Shown in pieces: positions 60,260-64,000 of a DNA stretch of 64,000 nucleotides. Made by a program: the position numbers and the translations under genes. Source of the stretch: Pseudoxanthomonas jiangsuensis (GTDB lineage Bacteria; Pseudomonadota; Gammaproteobacteria; Xanthomonadales; Xanthomonadaceae); the NCBI RefSeq assembly GCF_010093185.1, contig NZ_PDWL01000020.1, forward strand, positions 1 through 64,000, in the 5' to 3' direction. The notes under the pieces are model-generated. The model was not told the DNA's origin and ran no database searches. It saw only the letters and a program-made list of their open reading frames with translations. How positions within the stretch are numbered: the first letter of the stretch is position 1; each line of letters begins with the position of its first letter.

Positions 60260-61499
60260 AGGACCCTTCAGCGGGCCGCGCGTAGCGCCAGCCCACCACC
60301 CAGGCGCAGCCCAGCAGCAACGCCGCCAGGTACCACGGCGCGCCCGGCAGATGCGCCGGCGCGTCGGTGCCGACGAACAGCGCGAACACGTTGGCGAACA
60401 GCAAAGGCCCGACGATCCCCGCCAAGCTGACCAGGCTCATCAGCGCGCCCTGGATGCGGCCCTGCACTTCCGGACCGACCTCGCGGGTGATCAGGGCCTG
60501 GGTCGAGGGAGCGGCCAGCGCCCACAGTGCGCTGATCGGCAGGCCGAGCATGAACATCCAGCCGCTGTCCGCCATGCCGTACACCGCGAACCCGAGCACG
60601 CCGCAGGCCAGGCCCAGCAAAAGCGTGCGTCGCTCGCCCAGCGCCCTGACCGTGCGCCCGACCAGGCCGGCGTTGACCACGATGCTGAGCACGCCCACGC
60701 AGGCCAGCACCCAGCCGACCTCGCGCGGGCCCCAGCCGTAGCGGTAATCGGCGAACAGCACGAACACGCTCGGGTAGACGTAGTGGGCCAGGTTGGCCAG
60801 CAGCACCACCGCGGCCAGGCCGAACACCTGCGGATAGCTGCGCAGCAGCCGCAGGGCGCCGAACGGATTGGCGTGCGAGGCGTCGAAGCGCGCGCTGCGC
60901 CGCTCCGGCGGCAGCGACTCCGGCAGCACGAACCAGCCGTAGAGGAAGTTCAGCAGCGCCAGCCCGGCCGCGAACCAGAACGGCAGGCGCAGGTCGATCC
61001 CGCCCAGCCAGCCGCCGATCATCGGCCCGATCACGAAGCCCAGGCCGAAGGCCGCGCCGATCATGCCGTAGCTCTTGGCCCTTTGTTCCGGCGGGGTGAC
61101 GTCGGCGATGTAGGCGTTGGCGGTGGTGTAGCTGGCCGAGGCGATGCCGGAGATGATCCGTCCGACCAGCAGCATCGGCAGCGAACTGGCCAGGGCCATG
61201 AACACGAAGTCCAGGCCCAGGCCCAGGCACGAGATCAGGATCACCGGCCGCCGCCCGTAGCGGTCGGACAAGGCGCCCTGCACCGGCGTGGAGACGAACT
61301 GGACCGCGGCGAAGACCATGCCGAACACGCCGACCCAGCGCGCCGCGCTGGCGATGTCGCCGCCGGTGAACTGCTCGACCAGATGCGGCAGTACCGGGAT
61401 GATCACCCCGAAGGAGAGGATGTCGATCAGCACGGTGACGAAGATGAAGGCCAGCGCCGCGCGCCGCGCGCCAGGCCTTTGCTGCAGGGAAGAATCCAC
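60255..61499 (-). CDS. TCR/Tet-type MFS transporter
   Basis: 414 residues, 12 membrane helices, DHA1 drug:proton antiporter type. Motif A is GALSDRYGRRPVIL after helix 2, and motif C-like GAAFGLGFVIGPMIGGWLGG lies in helix 5. The first helix (LAFIFVTVLIDILSFGVIIPVLPHL) is that of tetracycline-efflux relatives. Chromosomal members like this are common in the family and their substrate is unknown. GTG at 61499 (VDSSLQQRPG) is preferred; an ATG at 61589 would add 30 residues unlike the family. The stop codon lies within the REP element. Confidence 0.85.
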   Translation of the reverse strand: MDSSLQQRPGARRAALAFIFVTVLIDILSFGVIIPVLPHLVEQFTGGDIASAARWVGVFGMVFAAVQFVSTPVQGALSDRYGRRPVILISCLGLGLDFVFMALASSLPMLLVGRIISGIASASYTTANAYIADVTPPEQRAKSYGMIGAAFGLGFVIGPMIGGWLGGIDLRLPFWFAAGLALLNFLYGWFVLPESLPPERRSARFDASHANPFGALRLLRSYPQVFGLAAVVLLANLAHYVYPSVFVLFADYRYGWGPREVGWVLACVGVLSIVVNAGLVGRTVRALGERRTLLLGLACGVLGFAVYGMADSGWMFMLGLPISALWALAAPSTQALITREVGPEVQGRIQGALMSLVSLAGIVGPLLFANVFALFVGTDAPAHLPGAPWYLAALLLGCAWVVGWRYARPAEGSL

Positions 61500-61629
61500 G
61501 CTTGGCGCCTTGTCCGTGGGTGCGCGGCACCATGCGGCGCGCACCCTGGGGATGGAATGGGAAGCCGCGCCGGAGCGCGGAAAGGGCACAGTGTAGCGAC
61601 GCCCGGCGCGGTGCGATGCGACCGGATCC

Positions 61630-63846
61630 CTACAACGGCGTCACCGCGATCACCTGCACCAGCACGTGCTTGCTCCCGGGCGCCAGCTCGACCACGTCCG
61701 GGCCGGCGTTGGCCGCCTCCAGGCAGACGAAGCGGCGCCAGTGCGGGCCGACGTCGGCCATGTTCGCCGCCGCTGCTTCGCCGGGATTCCACACGATCGC
61801 GCTGCGGCCGCCGGCCACGGTCAAGGTGATCCGCCGGCCCAGGCCGGGATCGACCAGGCGGTAGTGGCCGCCGGCCTGGCCGAACATGCGGTCGCTGCGG
61901 CCGGGATCGCGCGGGTCGAGCAGGGTCCAGTCGCCCTGCTGCACGTGCGCGGCCATGCCGTCGTTCTTGTCCAGGTAGGTGAGGCCGTCCAGGCCCTCGA
62001 TCCGCACCGCGGTGGCGTCGGCGACGTTGAAGTAGTTGTGCAGGGCTTCGGTGAACACCACCGGCGCGCTGCCGGTGTTCTCGGTGAACAGCCGCTGCTC
62101 CAGGACCTTGCCCACCCGCAGCTGCATCCGCAGCTTCAGCGCCAGGCTTTCCAGCGCCGGCGGCTCCAGGTCCAGGATCACGGTGCCGTCGGCCTCGCGG
62201 CGGGCGGCGGTCAGCTGCCAGGGCAGGGTCCGCACCAGGCCGTGCGCCGGCACCTCGTTGCCCTGCCCTTGGCGGCCGAAGTACGGCCAGCACACCGGAG
62301 TGCCACCACGGATCGGCGTGGGCAGGGCCGCCCTCTGCGGCGACAGCCACATCACTTCCTGGCCGCCGGCGGGCACGAACGACAGCAGCTGGCCGCCGAA
62401 CAGGGCCACCGCCGCGGTCGCATGCGGGGTTTCGACCAGCAGGGCGTCCAGGCCCTGGAAGGTGCCGAGGCTGAGGCCGGGAACGTCGTGCATCGTCTTC
62501 AGGGTCCGTGCGGTGGTGGGGGAAGGCGACTGCTGCCAGCGCGCGAAATCGGGCGGCAGGACGAAGGCGGTCGGGCGCGGCGCGGCTTCGGCGCGCAGCG
62601 CCTGGAGGATGCCCAGGCCGGCGCGGCCATCGGCCGGTTGCCGGCCCAGCCTCTGCTGCTCGGCCACGATCGCGCGCCGGGTGGCGCTGCCGACCAGGCC
62701 GTCGGCCGTGCCGATGGCGTGGCCGCGGGTCAGCAGAAGGGTCTGCAGCTCGCGGCGCTGAGCCCGCGACAGGCCCGGGTCGTCGGTCGGCCAGGCCGCG
62801 ACCAGGCCCGGGCTGCCACGCAGGCGGTCGGCCAGGGTGGCGATGGCCAGGGCGTAGCTCTCGGCGGCGTTGTAGGCGTAGATCGCGTCGTAGTTGCCGG
62901 ACACCAGGAACGCCGGCCCCTTGGCGCCGGCCGGCAGCAGCAGCGCGGTCGGCTCCTGCGCCGGTGCGATCGCGCTGCCGTCGGCGCGCACGATCCCGCG
63001 CGCGACCCAGTCGGCCAGCGGCCGGCGCTTGGTGCGCCCGGCCAGCGCCGGGTCGAACCCGGCCGGCAGCTTCACCTCCCAGCCCCAGGGCCGGCCGGGC
63101 TTCCAGCCGGCCAGCTGCAGGTAGCGCGCGGTGGAGGCGAGCGCGTCGGCGGTGCTGCCGACCAGGTCGCGGCGGCCGTCGCCGTCGCCGTCCACCGCCA
63201 CCCGGGCATAGGTGCTGGGAATGAACTGGGTCTGGCCGAAGGCGCCGGCCCAGGAGCCGGTCAGGCCCGGGTCGGCGAGGTCGCCGGAGTGCAGCAGCGA
63301 CAGCAGCGACAGCAGCTCGCCGCGGAAGAACTCCTGGCGGCGGCCGGCGCAGGCCAGGGTCGCCAGCGAGGTGCGCAGCGGACGGCTGCCGGTGATCCGG
63401 CCGTAGTCGCTCTCCACGCCCCATACCGCGACCACGGTGGCCGGGTCCACGCCGTACTCGCCTTCCAGCCGCGCCAGCAGCACGGCGTGCGCGGCGAGCA
63501 TGGCCCGGCCGTCGGTGACCCTCTGCTCGTCGACCAGGCCGGCCAGGTAGTCCCAGATCGGAGTGGTGAACTCGGGTTGCGCGTCCAGCAGCGGCAGCAC
63601 GGTCGGATCGGGCCGCAGGTCGGCGGTCAGGCGGGCGAAGGCCGCCGCATCGATCCCGCGCGCGGCGGCCTGCGGCCGGATCGCGGCCAGGCAACGGGCG
63701 AAGGCGGGATCGACCGGGGCGGGAACGGGAGCGGAGGCCGCGGGATCGACCGCCACCGCAGTCGGTGCCTGGGCATGCGCCGCCGGCGCCAGCAGCAGGG
63801 CCAGGACGATCGGGACGATGCGGTCGGTCAATGCGGTGGGGCGCAC
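61630..63846 (-). CDS. Lytic murein transglycosylase (MltB-like) fused to a hexose-6-phosphate mutarotase-like domain
   Basis: 738 residues in one uninterrupted frame. Signal peptide 1-~25 (IVPIVLALLLAPAAHA). Residues ~45-330 form an SltB/MltB-type transglycosylase domain with catalytic Glu145 in WGVESDYG and the GSWAGAFGQTQFIPSTY block. A peptidoglycan-binding domain lies at ~355-420. After a ~30-residue linker, residues 452-738 form a full YeaD-like aldose mutarotase (RGGTPVCWPYFG, HGLVRTLPW, TEALHNYFNV, FVCLEAANAG). These are normally separate proteins, one periplasmic and one cytosolic. Start: GTG at 63846, four bases after the upstream stop. Internal initiation at 62493 (MHDVPGLSLG) is possible but has a weak ribosome site. 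Confidence 0.8.
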   Translation of the reverse strand: MRPTALTDRIVPIVLALLLAPAAHAQAPTAVAVDPAASAPVPAPVDPAFARCLAAIRPQAAARGIDAAAFARLTADLRPDPTVLPLLDAQPEFTTPIWDYLAGLVDEQRVTDGRAMLAAHAVLLARLEGEYGVDPATVVAVWGVESDYGRITGSRPLRTSLATLACAGRRQEFFRGELLSLLSLLHSGDLADPGLTGSWAGAFGQTQFIPSTYARVAVDGDGDGRRDLVGSTADALASTARYLQLAGWKPGRPWGWEVKLPAGFDPALAGRTKRRPLADWVARGIVRADGSAIAPAQEPTALLLPAGAKGPAFLVSGNYDAIYAYNAAESYALAIATLADRLRGSPGLVAAWPTDDPGLSRAQRRELQTLLLTRGHAIGTADGLVGSATRRAIVAEQQRLGRQPADGRAGLGILQALRAEAAPRPTAFVLPPDFARWQQSPSPTTARTLKTMHDVPGLSLGTFQGLDALLVETPHATAAVALFGGQLLSFVPAGGQEVMWLSPQRAALPTPIRGGTPVCWPYFGRQGQGNEVPAHGLVRTLPWQLTAARREADGTVILDLEPPALESLALKLRMQLRVGKVLEQRLFTENTGSAPVVFTEALHNYFNVADATAVRIEGLDGLTYLDKNDGMAAHVQQGDWTLLDPRDPGRSDRMFGQAGGHYRLVDPGLGRRITLTVAGGRSAIVWNPGEAAAANMADVGPHWRRFVCLEAANAGPDVVELAPGSKHVLVQVIAVTPL

Positions 63847-63850
63847 TGGC

Positions 63851-64000
63851 TCAGGCCTCGTCGATGTAGAACCAGCGGCCGCCCTCGCGCACGAAGCGGC
63901 TGCGCTCGGCCATCCGCACCGCGCTGCCACCGCCGACCCGGTAGCGGGCGACGAACTCGACCTCGGCGCGGTCGCCGCTGGCGCGGTGCGACTTCACCTC
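63851..64000 (-). CDS. YchJ/UPF0225-family protein, C-terminal 49 residues (cut by window edge)
   Basis: Only the end is present; the gene continues beyond 64000. The visible [38 protein letters not shown] is the closing NTF2-like strand set of the YchJ family, which usually has a SEC-C zinc motif at the N-terminus (not visible). Function unknown. Its stop lies four bases before the GTG of the transglycosylase fusion gene, so the two are likely co-transcribed. Confidence 0.8.
   Translation of the reverse strand, partial: EVKSHRASGDRAEVEFVARYRVGGGSAVRMAERSRFVREGGRWFYIDEA

Overview
This is a gene-dense, very GC-rich stretch of chromosome. Its gene content points to a gammaproteobacterium of the family Xanthomonadaceae/Lysobacteraceae (Lysobacter, Luteimonas, Pseudoxanthomonas and relatives). 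The evidence is an S46 dipeptidyl-peptidase, a TonB receptor paired with a dipeptidase, small I78 inhibitor lipoproteins, REP-like TGTAGGAGCCGG repeats and a two-domain methylglyoxal synthase. The genus cannot be fixed from the sequence. Almost everything is core metabolism and envelope biology. I see no prophage, plasmid, transposase, rRNA operon or CRISPR array.

Layout. 0.2-7.4 kb: siroheme synthase with a cut-down methyltransferase domain, an alpha/beta hydrolase overlapping ferrochelatase (hemH), a SYLF lipid-binding protein, the twin-arginine export operon tatABC, a BPSS1780-type membrane protein and a glutamine amidotransferase. 7.4-21.8 kb: glyQ-glyS split by a double-hairpin repeat, the translocation and assembly module tamA-tamB, an S46 peptidase, a secreted unknown and tex. 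21.8-25.9 kb: a small redox/sulfur locus (AhpD-like protein, ArsR regulator with two candidate sensing cysteines, rhodanese membrane protein), a glutathione transferase and mnmG. 25.9-29.2 kb: an intergenic region with an orphan plus-strand terminator, a Tyr/Pro-rich lipoprotein, a threonine dehydratase, a YdcF-type protein and an NTF2-like protein.

29.2-33.3 kb is a biotin operon read leftward (bioB-bioF-bioH-bioC), divergent from comF. Next come a DUF308 membrane protein, ubiA and tRNA-Arg(CCG). 35.9-40.5 kb is a sugar catabolic locus: a LacI regulator, an AGE-family isomerase, and a divergent operon of a FucP-type transporter and PfkB kinase. A shared 12-bp palindrome lies upstream of both arms. 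The likely route is mannose to fructose to fructose-6-phosphate. 40.8-42.8 kb has two I78 inhibitor lipoproteins flanking topoisomerase IB. 43-49.4 kb is glutamate synthase gltB/gltD with an unusually long spacer.

49.4-64 kb holds a zinc alcohol dehydrogenase, a BenE transporter, a TonB-dependent receptor coupled to an M19 dipeptidase, a periplasmic-binding/OmpA-like fusion and a duplicated-domain methylglyoxal synthase. It also holds a GH5 cellulase pseudogene with its centre deleted, an NRDE/TANGO2 protein, a PepSY protein, a Tet-type MFS exporter, a lytic transglycosylase fused in frame to a hexose-phosphate-type mutarotase, and the end of a YchJ-family gene. The least ordinary items are that fusion, the GH5 deletion, the tandem MGS protein, the truncated CysG, the candidate persulfide-sensing locus and the orphan terminator near 26.1 kb.
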